Positions 21,194 through 32,840 of a stretch of DNA of 64,000 nucleotides are shown in pieces. A program made the position numbers and the translations under genes. Each line of letters starts with the position of its first letter. Within the stretch, counting starts at the first letter, position 1. The stretch comes from Vanilla planifolia (Eukaryota; Streptophyta; Magnoliopsida; Asparagales; Orchidaceae). Below the pieces are notes generated by a model. That model was not told the origin of the DNA and searched no databases. It saw nothing but the letters and a program-made list of their open reading frames with translations. The DNA is taken from NCBI GenBank assembly GCA_023846275.1, contig JAIUJO010000908.1:1-64000 (forward strand), in the 5' to 3' direction.

Positions 21194-22295
21194 TGCATTA
21201 AGGATTAGGAATTAAGGCTTAAGGATTAGAGTTTAGGCATTAAAGATGGTGGGATTAGGGATTAAGAAATACAGATTATTAATTAAAGGCATGGGATTTA
21301 GGATTAGAGATTATGGATAAGAAATTATGGAGGAAGAGATTAGGTATTAGGTATTATGAATTAATAATTAGGGATTATGATTTAAGGATTCAGGATTATG
21401 GACTTGAGAGTAGAGATTATTAAATAAGGAATAAGAATTATGGATTAAGGATTATAGATGACAGCAGTAATGATTAAGGATTAGGGAATAAAGATTAACT
21501 ATTAAGAGATTAATTATTAAAGATTAGGGATTACAGATTACGAAATAAGGATTACATATTAGAAAATAATAATTAGGGATTCTAGATTAATGATTAGGTT
21601 TCAGTGATTAGGGATTAGAGAATAAACGATTTGTATTATGATTAGGCATTAGAGATTAAGAATTAGGAATTAAGTATTAAGTATTAGTTATTAAGGATTA
21701 GAGATTAGGATTTATAGATTAGGGATTAGCGATTAGATAATAAGGATTAAAGATTAAGGATTAGTTATTAGGGATTAAAGGATTAGGGATTAAGAAGGGA
21801 GGGATTAGGTTTTAGGTATTAAGCATAAAGGATTAAAGATTAGGGATTATGGATTAGTAATTAGGAATTAGGGTTTAATGATTTAGGATTATAGATTAGT
21901 GAGAAAGGATTAGGAAATAAGTAGTAGGAATTAGGGATTAGCGATGAAAGGATTAATGAATATGAATTAGGGATTAGGGATTACGGATTAAGGGATTAAT
22001 TATTAAAGTTTAAGGATTATGGATTAGAGATAATGGATTAAGAAATAGAGATTTAGAATTATAGATTAGTGATTAAGGATTCTGGATTAAGGATTGGGTA
22101 TTAGAGATTAGGGGTTAGGGATTAAATAATAAGAGATTGGTATTAAGACTAAGGATTAGAGATCAAAGATTTGGGATTATGGATTAATGATTAAGGTTTA
22201 GAGATTAGAGAATAGATTAGAGATTAAGGATTAGGGATTATGGGTTATTGATTAGGGGTTAGGGATTATGAATTAGGGATAAGCGATTTGGGATA
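21194..22295 (+). repeat. ATTAGGG-type heptamer tract, tract 9
   Basis: The longest heptamer tract (about 1.1 kb). GATTAATTATTAA occurs twice, at 21508 and 21994, 486 bp apart. A GAAGGGAGGGATT landmark at about 21794 lies between them. This is likely two tracts fused after loss of the intervening purine block. Confidence 0.9.
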
Positions 22296-22717
22296 AGGAA
22301 GAAAGGGGAAGAAGAAGACAAGGAAGAAGAAGAGGAAGGAGAAGAAGAAGAAGAAGCGAAAGAAGAAGAGGAAGAACAAAGAACAAGGAAGAAAGAAGAA
22401 AGAAGAAGCAAGAAAGAATATGGAATAAGGAAGAAGGAAGAAGGAAGAAGAAAGAAGAAAGAAGAAAGTAGAAAGAAGAGAGAAGTAGAAGAAGAAGAAG
22501 AAGAAGAAGACGAAGAAGAAGAAAAAGAACAAGAAGAAGAAGGAGAAGGATGAGGAGGACAAGGAGGAGGAGGAGAAGGAGAAAGAGATGGAGAATAAGG
22601 AGGAGAAGGAGAGGCAAAATGTCATGGAGAAGGAGAAGAAGAAGGAAAAGGAGATGAAGGAGGAGAAGGTAAAAGAAAAGGAGTAAAAGATGGAGATGAA
22701 GGAGGAGAGAGAGAAAA

Positions 22718-22748
<31 letters not shown>

Positions 22749-23130
22749 GAGAACAAGAAATAGAAGAATAAGAAGAAGAAGAAATAGAAAGAGAATAAGA
22801 AATAAAAGAATAAGAAGAAGAAGAAGAAAGAGAAGAAGAAGAAGAAAGAGAAGAAGAAGAGGAGGAAGAAGAATAAGGAAAGAAGAAAATAGAGAAAAGA
22901 AGTAGAAGAAGAATAAGAGAAGGAAGTGGAAGTAGAGGAAGAAGAAGAAGAAGTTAGAGAAGAAGAAAAAGAAGATGAAATGGAAGATGATGATGATGAT
23001 GAAGAAGAAAAAGAAGAAGATGTGGAAGACGTGGGAGAAGTAGAAGAAGAAGATCAGGCAGAAAAAGTGGAAGAGGTGGAAAAAGAAGACGAAGAGGAAG
23101 AAGAAGAAGAAAAACAATAGGAAGAAGAGA
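22296..23130 (+). repeat. GAA-rich purine array, block 11
   Basis: Heptamer zone (about 22300-22485), hexamer GGAGAA zone (about 22545-22700), then GAA triplets, with short GAT runs near 22985-23000. Confidence 0.92.
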
Positions 23131-24046
23131 TGGTTTATGGATTAAGGATTAGGGGCAAGTTATTATTGATTATAGATTATGGAGGGAGTGATATGAGGTT
23201 AAGTATTAGGGGTTAGAGATTATCAATTAAGGATTGACGATTAGGGATTAGGGTTTAAGGATTTTGGATTAGGGAGTAGGGATTAAGGAATAAGAAATAA
23301 GGATTATGGATTAAGGATTAAGGATTAGGGTTAAGGCTTAGAGATGATGAGATTAATAATTAGGGATTGGGGATTAAGAATTAAGTGATTAATTTTTAAA
23401 GATTAGGGATTATAGGTTAGGAATAAGGATTAGGGATTTGTGTTTTATAATTAGAGATTTGGGATTAAGGAGTAGGTATTATAGATTAAGGATTAAGGAT
23501 TGGAGAATAAGGGATTAACATTAGGATTAGGGATGAGAGATTACAGATTAGGGATTTGTGATTAAGGACTAAGAATTATGGATTAAAGATTAGTGATTAT
23601 GCTTTAGAAATTAAGAATTAGAGATTAGAGGTTATGGACTAAAGATTATCTATTAGGGATTAGGGATTAGAGATTAAAGATTAGAGATTATGTGATTCGG
23701 ATTAAGATTAGGATTAAAGATTAGGAATTAGAAGTTAAAGATTATAGATTAGGGATTATAGATTAGAGATTAGGGATTAAGGATTAAGAATTTGGGTTTA
23801 AGGATTAGAGATTTAGGATTAAAGATTAATAATTAGGGATTAGGGATTAATGATGAACTACATATTAGGGATTAAGGGTTAGAGAATAAGGATTATAGTT
23901 TGAGATTAGGGATTATGGATTGGGGACTAAGGATTACTGAATAATGAAGGATGGATTAGGGATTATAGATTAAGGATCAAGAAATAGAGGTTAGATATAG
24001 AGGGATTAATGAGTAGGAATTAGGGAATTGGTATTAAGGATTATGA
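23131..24046 (+). repeat. ATTAGGG-type heptamer tract, tract 10
   Basis: About 915 bp. GGAGGGAGTGAT lies at 23181, 50 bp from the left edge. The second landmark appears as GATTAATTTTTAAAG at 23387. Confidence 0.9.
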
Positions 24047-24425
24047 ACAAGAAGAAGGTGAAGAAGAAGAAGAAGAAGAAGAAGGAGAAGATGAAGAAGA
24101 AGAAGAAGAAGAAGAAGAAGAATATGAAGAATAAGAAGGAGAAGAAGAAGAAGGAGAATGAAGAACAAGAAGACGAAGGAGGAGAAGAAGAAGCTGATAA
24201 AAAATAATAGGAAGAAGAAGAGGAAAAAGAAGATGAAGAACTAGAAGAAACAGAGGAAGAAGAAGAATATGAAGAAAAAGAAAAAGAAGAAGAGGAAGAA
24301 GAAGAACGAGAGAAGAAGAAGAAAATGATGATGATGAAGATGAAGACGAGCAAAAAGAAGCAGAAGAAGATGATGATGAAGAAGAAGAAGAAGAAGAAAT
24401 AAAAGAAGAAGAAGAAGAAGAAGAT

Positions 24426-24460
<35 letters not shown>

Positions 24461-24796
24461 AGAAGAAGAGTGGAAGAAGAAGAAGAAGAAAAAGCAAAAG
24501 AAGAAGAAGAAGAAGAAAAAAGGAGGAAGAAGAGGAAGAAGAAGAAGTAGAAGATGATGAATAAGAAGAAGAAAAAGTTCAAGAAAGAAAAGTAGAAGGA
24601 GAAGAAAATACAGAAGAAAAAGAAGAAGAAGAGAAAAAGCAAGTAGTAAAAGAAGAACAAGAGGAAGAAAAAGAAGAAGTAGAAGAAGAAGAAGAAGAAG
24701 AAGAAAAAGAAGAAGTAACAGTAGAAGAAGTAGATGAAGATGAAGAAGAAGGTGAAGAAGAAGAAGACATAGAAGAAGAAGAAGCAAAGGAATAAG

Positions 24797-24827
<31 letters not shown>

Positions 24828-25307
24828 GGACAAGGAAGGCAAAGAAAAAGTAGAAGAAGAAGAAGAAGAAGAAGAAGAAATGGACATGGAAGAAGAAGAC
24901 AAAAAAGAAGAAGAAGAAGAAGATGACGGTGAAGAAGGGGAAGAGGAAAAAGTGGAAGAAGAAGAAGAAAATGAGGAAGGAGTAGAAGAAGAGGAAGATG
25001 AGCAATGAGAGGAATAGGAAGAAGAAGAAGATAAAGAAGAAGAAGAAGAAGAGAAAGAAGAAGAAACATAAGAGGAAGAAGAAGAGGAAGAAGTAAAAGG
25101 GGAAGTGGAAGAAGAAGAATAGGAAGATGTGGAAAAAAAGTAAAAGAAGAATATGAGAAAGAAAAAGATGAAGAAGAGGAAGAAGAAGATGATGAAGAAA
25201 AAGATAAAAAGAAGAGGACGAAGAAGAAGAAGAAGAAAAAGAAGAAGAGAAATAAGAGGAAGAAGAAGAAGATGTTGATGAAGATGATGAAGAAGAAGAA
25301 GAATTAA

Positions 25308-25338
<31 letters not shown>

Positions 25339-25446
25339 GGAAGGACAAGGCAATGTGGAGGAATAAGAAGAAGAGTAGGAGGATGAAGGAGAGTAAGAAG
25401 AACAAAGAAGAAGCAGTAGCTGTAGAAGAATAAGAAGAGGAAGATA
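24047..25446 (+). repeat. GAA-rich purine array, block 12
   Basis: Almost pure GAA triplets with no heptamer zone, an exception to the usual polarity. Isolated GAT-rich patches occur (about 24325-24380). The frames on the minus strand read as poly-Ser/Phe/Leu and are compositional. Confidence 0.92.
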
Positions 25447-26050
25447 GACTATGGATTAATAGGTGAGGGCTTAGGGATTAAGGATTACGTAATAAGGGGG
25501 GAAGGATTATAGATTATGGATTATGGATTAAAGATTAGGTATTTTGGATTAAGTATTAGGGATTAGGGATAAAGGATTAGTGATTAAGGTTAGGGTTCAA
25601 AGAATAGTTATTTGGGAGTACAAATTAGGAATAAGGGATTTAGGATTAAGGATTAAAGATTTAGGATTAGGGATTAAATATTAAAATAGGAATTAAGGAT
25701 TTGCCATTAGGGATTAAGAGATTAAGGATTATTTATCAGAGATTAGGGATTAGGAATTAAGCATTATGGATTAGAGATTAAAGATTAGAGATTTAGGATT
25801 AGGAATTTAGGACAAAGGATTAGGGTTTAGGCATTAGGGATTAGAGTTTAAGATTTAGTGATTAAGGATTAGGGATGGATTAAAGACTAAGAATTAAGGA
25901 TTAGTGATTAAAGATAATGGATTTTAAATTATGGATTTTGTATTGGGGATTAGGGAATAGAGATTGGGGATTAGGGATTTGGGAGGAAGGCATTAGAGAT
26001 TACAGATAAGTTATTCTGGAGAGCACGATTAGTGATTAGAGATTAAGGAT
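25447..26050 (+). repeat. ATTAGGG-type heptamer tract, tract 11
   Basis: About 600 bp with GGGGGGAAGGATT at 25495, 48 bp from the left edge. The second landmark is eroded. Confidence 0.88.
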
Positions 26051-26465
26051 AAAGAAGAAAAAGTAGTGGAAGAAGAAGAAGGAGAAGGAGAAGAAGAAGA
26101 AAGAAAGATGAAGAAAGAAAGAAGAAGAAAGGTGAAAGTAGAAGAAGGAAGAAGGAGAAGGAAGATGAAAAAAGAGGAAGAAGGAGAAGAAGAAGAGGAG
26201 GAAGAAGAAAAACAAGAAGAATACAAAGAAGTTGAAGAAGAGAAGAAGAAGAAGTCTTTTAAGAAGAACAAGATGTAGAAGAAGAAGAAGCAAAAGAAGA
26301 AGAAGATGATGAAAAAGAAGAAGAATAAGAAAAGTGGATGAAGAAGAAGGGTAAAAAAGGCAAGAAGGAGAAGAATTAGAATAAATAGAAGAATAAAAAG
26401 AAGAAGAAGAAGATGGAGAAGAAGTAGAAGTAGAAGTAGAAGAAGAAGGAGAAGAAGAAGAAGAC
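26051..26465 (+). repeat. GAA-rich purine array, block 13
   Basis: A compact block of 415 bp in which GGAGAA hexamers, AGAAAGA/GGAAGAA heptamers and GAA triplets are mixed. GTCTTTTAAG at about 26254 is a rare pyrimidine interruption. Confidence 0.9.
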
Positions 26466-27092
26466 AGATTATGGATTTGTCGATTAAGGCTTCAGGATTT
26501 GGATTTTGGTTGTAGGGATTGGGGATTAGGCATTATGGAGGGAGGGATTCGTGAATATGGATTAAAGATTAAGGATTAATGATTAGGGATTAGAGATTAG
26601 GAATAGAGTTTAGGGATTAGGAACTAGCAGTCATGGTTAGCATTTAGGGATTAAGAATTAAGGATTAAGGATTAGATTTGGATTAGGGATTAGGGATTAG
26701 GGATTAGGGATTAAGAGATTAAGGATTAAGTATCAAAGAATAGGAATTAAGGGTTAAGCATTAGGGATGAAAGATTATGAATTACGGATTCGATATTAGA
26801 GATCTACGATTTGGAATTCAAGACAAGGGAATAAGGATTAGGAATTAGCAATTAAGGATTAAGAATTAGGGATTAGGAGTTAAAGATTAAGGATAAGGTA
26901 TTAATGAAAAGTGATTAAGGATTTGGCATTAGGGATTAAGGTTTAAGGATTAGTGATTAAACATTAGGAATGGATTAAAGAATAAAGATTTGGGATTAGT
27001 ATTAAACATTAAGGTTTAAGGATTCAATATTAAAGATTAGGAATTAGGGATTTATGATTAGGTATTAATGAGAATTGGATTAGGAATTAGGG
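26466..27092 (+). repeat. ATTAGGG-type heptamer tract, tract 12
   Basis: Carries the full landmark GGCATTATGGAGGGAGGGAT ending at about 26548, and a perfect ATTAGGG run at 26680-26712. Confidence 0.9.
26680..26712 (+). repeat. Perfect ATTAGGG run, about 4.5 units
   Basis: The longest uninterrupted run of the core heptamer GATTAGG in the window. It shows the likely ancestral unit: seven bases, one substitution from TTTAGGG. Confidence 0.85.
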
Positions 27093-28691
27093 ATAAAGAA
27101 GAGGAAGGAGAAGAAGAAAAGAAATAAGAGGAGGAGAAGAAGAAAGTAAGAAGAATAAAGAAAGAAGAAGAAAGGAGCAGGAATGAAGAAGAGAAAGACA
27201 AACAAAGAAGAAGAAAGAAGAAGAAAGAAGAAAGAAGAAAGAAGAAAAAAAGAAAGAAGAAAGAAGAAAGAAGAAGGAAAAAGGAAGAAGTAAGAAGTAA
27301 GAAGGAATAAAAAATAAGGAACAAGGAAGAAGGAAGACAGAAGAAGGAAGGAAGAAGGAAGAAGGAAGAAGAAATAAGAAAGAAGAAATAAAAAGGAAGA
27401 AAGAAGAAAGATGAAACAAGAAGAAGAAGAAGAAGAAGGAGAAGTTGGAAGAGAAGAAGGAAAAAGAGGAAGAAAAGATGGAGATGGAGTAAGAGAAGGA
27501 GAAGGAGAAATAAAAGGAGAAGGACAATGAGAAGGAGAAGAATAAGTAGAAGAAGAGAAAGAAGAATAAGAGAAAGAAGAGGAAGAAGAAGAAAAAGAAG
27601 AGGAAGAAGATCAAGAAGGAGAAAAAAGATGAAGAAGAAGAATAAGAAGTAAAAGATGAAGTGGTAGAAGAAAAGGAAGAAGAAAAATAAGAAGAATTAA
27701 AAGAAGAAGTTCGAAGAAGAAGAAGAAGAATTAAAAGAAGAAGTTGAAGAAGAAGAAGGAGAAGAGCAAGAGAAGGAGGAAGAAGAACAATTAGAAGTAG
27801 AAAAAGAAGAAGCAGAAGAAGAAGAACAAGAAGTAGAAGAAGTTGAAGAAGAAGAAGAAAAAGAAGAAGTAGGAGAATAAGTAGAAGAACAAGAAGAGAA
27901 AAGGCAAAAAGTGAAGAAGAAGAAGAAGTATAAGAAGAAGAAGAAGCAGGAGAAGAAGCAGAAGAACAAGAAGAAGAAGAATTAGAAGAGGAAGAAAAAG
28001 AAGTAGAAGAAGAAGAAGAACAAGAAGAACAAGAAGAACAAGAATATTAAGATGATGGTGATGATGATGATGATGATGAAGCTGAAGAAGAAGAAGAAGA
28101 AAAAGATGAACAGGAGGAAGAAGAAAAGGAAGAAGAAGAAGGGGAAGAAGAAGAAGAAGAAGTGGAAGAAGTCGAAGAAGAAGAAGAAGAAGAAGAAGAA
28201 GAAGAGGAGGAGGAGGAGGAAGAGGAAGAAGAAGAAGAAGAAGGAGAAAGAAAGAATAAGAATGAATAAAGAGGAAAGAAAAAGGAAGAAAGAAGATGGA
28301 AGAAGGAAGAAAGAAGAAGGAAGAATGATGAAGAAAAAGGAAGATGGAAGAAGGAAGAAGGAAGAAGGAAGAAGGAAGAAATAAGAAGGAGGATGGAAGA
28401 TGGAAGAAGGAAGAAGTTGAAGAAGATAAAGTAGAATAAGAAGAAGAAGAAGGAAAAGAGGAGGAAAAGGAAGTGGAAGAGGAAGAGGTAGAAGAAGATG
28501 AAGAGAAAGGGGAAGAAGAAGAAGAATAGGAAGAAGATGATGATGAAGAAGAAGAAGGCGAAAAAGTAGAAGAAGAAATGAGGAAGTAGAAGAAGAGGGT
28601 GACAAAGAAGAAGAGTAAGAAGAGAAAGAAAGGGAAGAATAAGAAGCAGATGTAGAAGAAGAAGAAGTACAAGAATTTGAAGTGGAAGAAG
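27093..28691 (+). repeat. GAA-rich purine array, block 14
   Basis: Heptamer zone (about 27095-27415), hexamer GGAGAA zone (about 27420-27550), GAA triplets, then a second heptamer zone (about 28270-28420) and GAA again. This implies two fused modules. A GAT run at 28051-28079 is noted separately. Confidence 0.92.
28051..28079 (+). repeat. (GAT)n microsatellite with one interruption
   Basis: About nine GAT units with one GGT, inside GAA block 14. Confidence 0.85.
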
Positions 28692-29020
28692 ATAGATTAT
28701 GGATTTGTGGGCAAGGGGTTAGGGATTAGGGAATTAGGTTTTGGGGATTTGGCATTAAATAGAGAGGGATTCAAGATTAAAGATTAAAGATTAAAGATTA
28801 AAGATTAAAGATTAAAGATCAAAGATTAAAGATTAGGGATATGGTTTAGGGATTGGAGATTAGCAATTAATGTTAGAATTTAAGGATTAGGGAAAAAGGA
28901 TTAGTAATTAGGGTTAAGGTTTAGGGATTGGGGGTAAAGGATTAGGGTTTAAATATTAGAAATTACAGATTAGGGAATGAGGAAAAGGAAGAGCAAGATT
29001 AGGGTTTAGCGATTAAGGAT
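28692..29020 (+). repeat. ATTAGGG-type heptamer tract, tract 13
   Basis: The last tract in this orientation. GGCATTAAATAGAGAGGGAT is the landmark variant at about 28751-28770. It also contains a nearly perfect AAGATTA array. Confidence 0.88.
28773..28835 (+). repeat. AAGATTA heptamer array, 9 units
   Basis: Nine consecutive 7-bp units, identical except unit 7 (AAGATCA). A homogeneous burst of a variant heptamer within a degenerate tract, showing the 7-bp period can still expand. Confidence 0.93.
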
Positions 29021-29177
29021 AAAGAAGATGAAGGAGGGGAAGAAGAAGGAGAAGAAGAAAAAGAAGAAGAAGAAGAAGAAAAATAAGAAGAAAGTAGTAG
29101 AAGAAGAAGAAAGAAAGAAAGATAAATAAAGAAAAAAGAAGAAGAAAGGAGAAGGAAAAGGAAGAAAGTAGAAGAAA
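29021..29177 (+). repeat. GAA-rich purine array, block 15 (terminal)
   Basis: 157 bp of GAA with AGAAAGA heptamers, ending at the strand switch. To the left of this point the + strand is purine. To its right it is pyrimidine. Confidence 0.9.
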
Positions 29178-29990
29178 TCCCTCCCTCTCTAATCTCTTAT
29201 TCTTAGTTCTATAATTCTTAATCCATCCCACCCAACTCTCTAATCCCCAATCTCTAATTTTTAATCTCTAATCCTTAATATCTAATTCTTAATCCCTAAT
29301 CCATCCATAATCCCTAGTTTATAATCTATAATCTGTTATCTCTCATCCTTAATAACTAATCCCTAATCCTTAATCTCTAATCCTTAATCTCTAATCTATA
29401 AACCTTAATCTCTTGTCTTTAATCCCTAATCCATAATCCCAAATCTTTAATCCCTAATCCTTAACCTCTAATTCTTAATCTTTAATCATTAATCTCTGAT
29501 CCTTAATCTTTATTGCTAATCCTAATCCCATAATCTCTAATTCTTAGTCTCTAATCCTGAATCCACATCCTTGATCTCTAATCTCTAATCCTTAATCCGT
29601 ATACCCCTATTCTCTAATTCTTATACCCAAATCCTAGATACTTAATCTCTTATTCCTAATACTTAATAATGAATCCTTTTACTCTTCACCGTTAATCTCT
29701 ACTCCTTTATCATTAAATTCTTCATCTATAATCTTTAATCCTTAATCTCTAATCCCTAATTCTTAATTCCTAATCCTTATTCCCTAATCCTTACTCCCTA
29801 ATCCTTAATCCCTAATCTGTAAACACGATCCCTAATTGTTAACTCCAAAATCAATAATCATTGATCCTCTAATCGTTCCATCCTTAATCTTTATCCCATG
29901 TTCCCTGATACTCAATGCCTAACCCTTTATTCCTTAATCTATAAACCATAATCCTTAATCCCTAACACCTAATCCCTAATCTCTTATCCA
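29178..29990 (-). repeat. CCCTAAT-type heptamer tract, inverted tract 1
   Basis: The same heptamer as tracts 1-13 but on the other strand. It begins with CCCTCCCTCTCTAATCTC, the reverse complement of the GAGGGAGGG landmark. About 813 bp, no gene. Confidence 0.9.
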
Positions 29991-30447
29991 TCTCTTCTTC
30001 CTCTTCTTCTTCTAGTTTTTCTTCTTCCTCCTCTTTTTTTTCTTCTTCTTCTCTTCTTCTTCTTCTTCCTCCTCATCTTTGACTTCCTCTTCTTCCTCTT
30101 TTTTTCTTCCTCTTCCTCTTCTTCTTCTTCTTCTTCTTCTTCTCCCTCTTCTTCTTCTTTATCTTCTTCTTCTTCCTCTTTCTTTTCTTCTTCTTCTTCT
30201 TCTTCTTCTTCTTTTCTTCCTCTTCCTCTTCATCTTTCTCTTCTTCTTCCCTTAATTGTTCTTCTTCTTCTTCTTCTTCGTTTTCTTATTCTTCTTTTCA
30301 TTCTAGTTCTTCTTCCTCTTCCTCTTTTATTCTTCTTTTTCTCCTTCTTCTTCTTCTTCATCTTCTTCTTCTTCATCTCTTTCTTCTACTTCTCCTCCAC
30401 ATTCTTCTTCTTCTTCTTCTTTTGTTACTTCTTCTTCTTCTTCTTTC

Positions 30448-30478
<31 letters not shown>

Positions 30479-31002
30479 CTTCTTCTTCTTCTTCGACTTC
30501 TTCTTCTTCATCTTCTTCTTCTACTACTTTTATTTCTTCTTCTTCTTCTTCTTCAACTTTTCTTCTCCTCCTCTTCTTCTTGTTCTTTTTGTTTTTCTTC
30601 TTCATCTTCCTCTACTTCTTCTTATTATTGTTTTACCTCTTCATCTTCCTCTACTTCTTCTTCTTCTTCATCTTCTCCTTCTTCAACTTCTTTGCCTTCT
30701 TCCTTCCTCTTCTCTTTCTTACAGTTCTTCTTCTTCTTTTTCTTATTCTTCTTCTTCCTCTTCTTTTTCTTCTTCCTCTTCATTTTCTTTTTTCTTTTCT
30801 TCTTCTTGTTCTTCTCTTCTTCTTCTTCCTCATTTTCTTGTTGTTCATCTTCTTCATCTTCTTCCTTAAGTTCCTCTACTTCTTTTTCTTCTTCTTCTTC
30901 CTCATCTTCTTCTTATTCTTATTCATTTTCTTTTTCTTCTTCTTCTTCTTCTTCTCCTTGTTCTTTTACTTCTTTTTCTTAAATTTCTTCTTTTTCTCCT
31001 TC
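29991..31002 (-). repeat. TTC-rich array (inverted GAA), block 1
   Basis: A GAA array on the minus strand. Its right end (about 30866-31002) is copied at about 31800-31945, so it is the left part of a higher-order duplication. The + strand frames here read as poly-Leu/Ser/Phe and are compositional. Confidence 0.92.
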
Positions 31003-31420
31003 ATAATCCTTAATCCTTACTCCCTAATCCTTAGTCTATATTGTTTCCTCCTTAATCTCTCATCCTTAAATCAATATTGCCTTATCCATCCCTCCCAAAT
31101 CCCAAATCCCTTATCTCTAATCGCTAATCCATAACCTATAACCCCTTCAATAATCCCCAATCCTTATTCTCTAACCTTTAATCCTTAATCTCTCATTCCA
31201 AATCCCTAATACTTAATCCTTAATCTATAATTCTTAATCCTTAATTCCTAATGCTTATTATTTTTTCTTAATCCATACTCTTTAATCTCTAATCCTTAAT
31301 CCCTAAACCCGAATACCTAGTTCTTAATCTATATTCTCTAATCCTTAATCATTAATCCCAAAATATCAAATCCCTAATCCTACTTAATTTTTAATCCCTA
31401 AACTCTAATCCTTAAACCAT
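31003..31420 (-). repeat. CCCTAAT-type heptamer tract, inverted tract 2
   Basis: The heptamer part of higher-order copy 1. It contains CCATCCCTCCCAAATCCC at about 31085, matching the inverted GGGAGGG landmark. Confidence 0.9.
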
Positions 31421-31945
31421 ATCTTCATCCTCTTCTTCTTGTTTCAATTTTTCTTCCTCTTCTTCTTTGTCTTCCTATTCTTCTTCTTCTTCTTCCTCCT
31501 CCTCTTCCTCATCTTCCTTTTGCTCTTCTTGTCCTTCTTCATCTTCCTTTTCCTCTTCTTCTTCTTCTTCTTCCTATTATTCTTCTTGTTCTTCTTCTAC
31601 GTTTTCATCTTCTTCCTCCTCATCTTCTTTCTATTCTTCTTCTTTTTTTGTTCTTCTTCTTCCTCATCATTTTCCTCTTCTTCTTCTTCTTCTTTTGCTT
31701 CTTCCATTATTCTTCTTTCCTCTTCCTTCTTACTTCCTACTTCACCCAACCTCCTTCCTTCTTGTTCTTCTTTCATGTTTCTACTTTATTCAACTTCTTC
31801 CTTAGGTTCCTCTACTTCTTCTTTTTCTTCTTCTTCCTCATCTTCTTCTTGCTCTTATTCATTTTCTTCTTTTTCTTCTGCTTCTTCTTCTTCTTCTTCT
31901 CCTTGTTCTTTTACTTCTTTTTCTTAAATTTCTTCTTTTTTTCCA
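31421..31945 (-). repeat. TTC-rich array, block 2
   Basis: The triplet part of copy 1. A heptamer-like TTCTTCC zone with CACCCAACCTCC lies at about 31695-31770. Confidence 0.9.
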
Positions 31946-32376
31946 TCATAATCCTTAATCCTTACTCCCTAATCCCTAGTCTATAATTGTTTCCTCCTTA
32001 ATCTCTCATCCCTAAATCAATATTGCCTTATCCATCCCTCCCAAATCCCAAATCCCTTATCTCTAATCGCTAATCCCTAACCCATAACCCCTTCAATAAT
32101 CCTCAATCCTTATTCTCTAACCTTTAATCCTTAATCTCTCATTCCAAATCCCTAATACACAATCCTTAATCTATAATTCTTAATCCTTAATTCCTAATGC
32201 TTATTATTTTTTCTTAATCCATACTCTTTAATCTCTAATCCTTAATCCCTAAACCCAAATACCTAGTTCTTAATCCATATTCTCTAATCCTTAATCATTA
32301 ATCCCAAAATATCTAATCCCTAATCCCACTTTCTTAATTTTTAATCCCTAAACTCTAATCCTTAATCCCTAATCCA
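31946..32376 (-). repeat. CCCTAAT-type heptamer tract, inverted tract 3
   Basis: The heptamer part of copy 2, nearly colinear with 31003-31420. Differences are mostly single substitutions and a few heptamer indels. Confidence 0.9.
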
Positions 32377-32840
32377 TCTCTTCATCCTCTTCTTCTTCTT
32401 GTTCCAATTTTTCTTCATCTTCTTCTTTGTCTTCCTATTCTTCTTCTTCTTCTTCCTTATTTTCTTATTCTTCTTCTTCTTCCTCCTCCTCTTCCTCATC
32501 TTCCTTTTCCTCTTGTCCTTCTTCATCTTCCTTTTCCTCTTCTTCTTCTTCATCTTCCTATTATTCTTCTTGCTCTTCTTCTTCTATGTTTTCATCTTCT
32601 TCCTCCTCATCTTCTTTCTATTCTTCTTCTTTTCTTGTTCTTCTTCTTCCTCATCATTTTCCTCTTCTTCTTCTTCTTCTTTTGCTTCTTCCATTATTCT
32701 TCTTTCCTCTTCCTTCTTACTTCCTACCTCACCCAACCTCCTTCCTTGTTCTTCTTTCATGTTTCTGCTTTATTCATCCTCTTCTTCTCCCTCTTTGTTT
32801 TCTTCTTTCTTTCTTTTTCCTTCTTCCTTCTTTCTTCTCC
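32377..32840 (-). repeat. TTC-rich array, block 3
   Basis: The triplet part of copy 2. After about 32775 it diverges from copy 1 and ends in TTCTTTC/TTCTTCC heptamers directly before the next CCCTAAT tract. Read on the minus strand, this matches the polarity of the left-hand blocks. Confidence 0.9.

Larger units (their letters stand above)
31001..32840 (-). repeat. Higher-order tandem duplication, 945-bp period, two copies plus a partial third
   Basis: Copy 1 starts TCATAATCCTTAATCC at 31001 and copy 2 at 31946, exactly 945 bp apart. Each has a CCCTAAT tract followed by a TTC block, with matching rare words (ATCAATATTGCCTTATCC, CTTATTATTTTTTCTTAATC, CACCCAACCTCCTTCC). A third, more diverged and shortened copy starts at about 32841-32860 and ends near 33499. 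The left copy boundary extends back into the TTC block before 31001. Confidence 0.9.
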
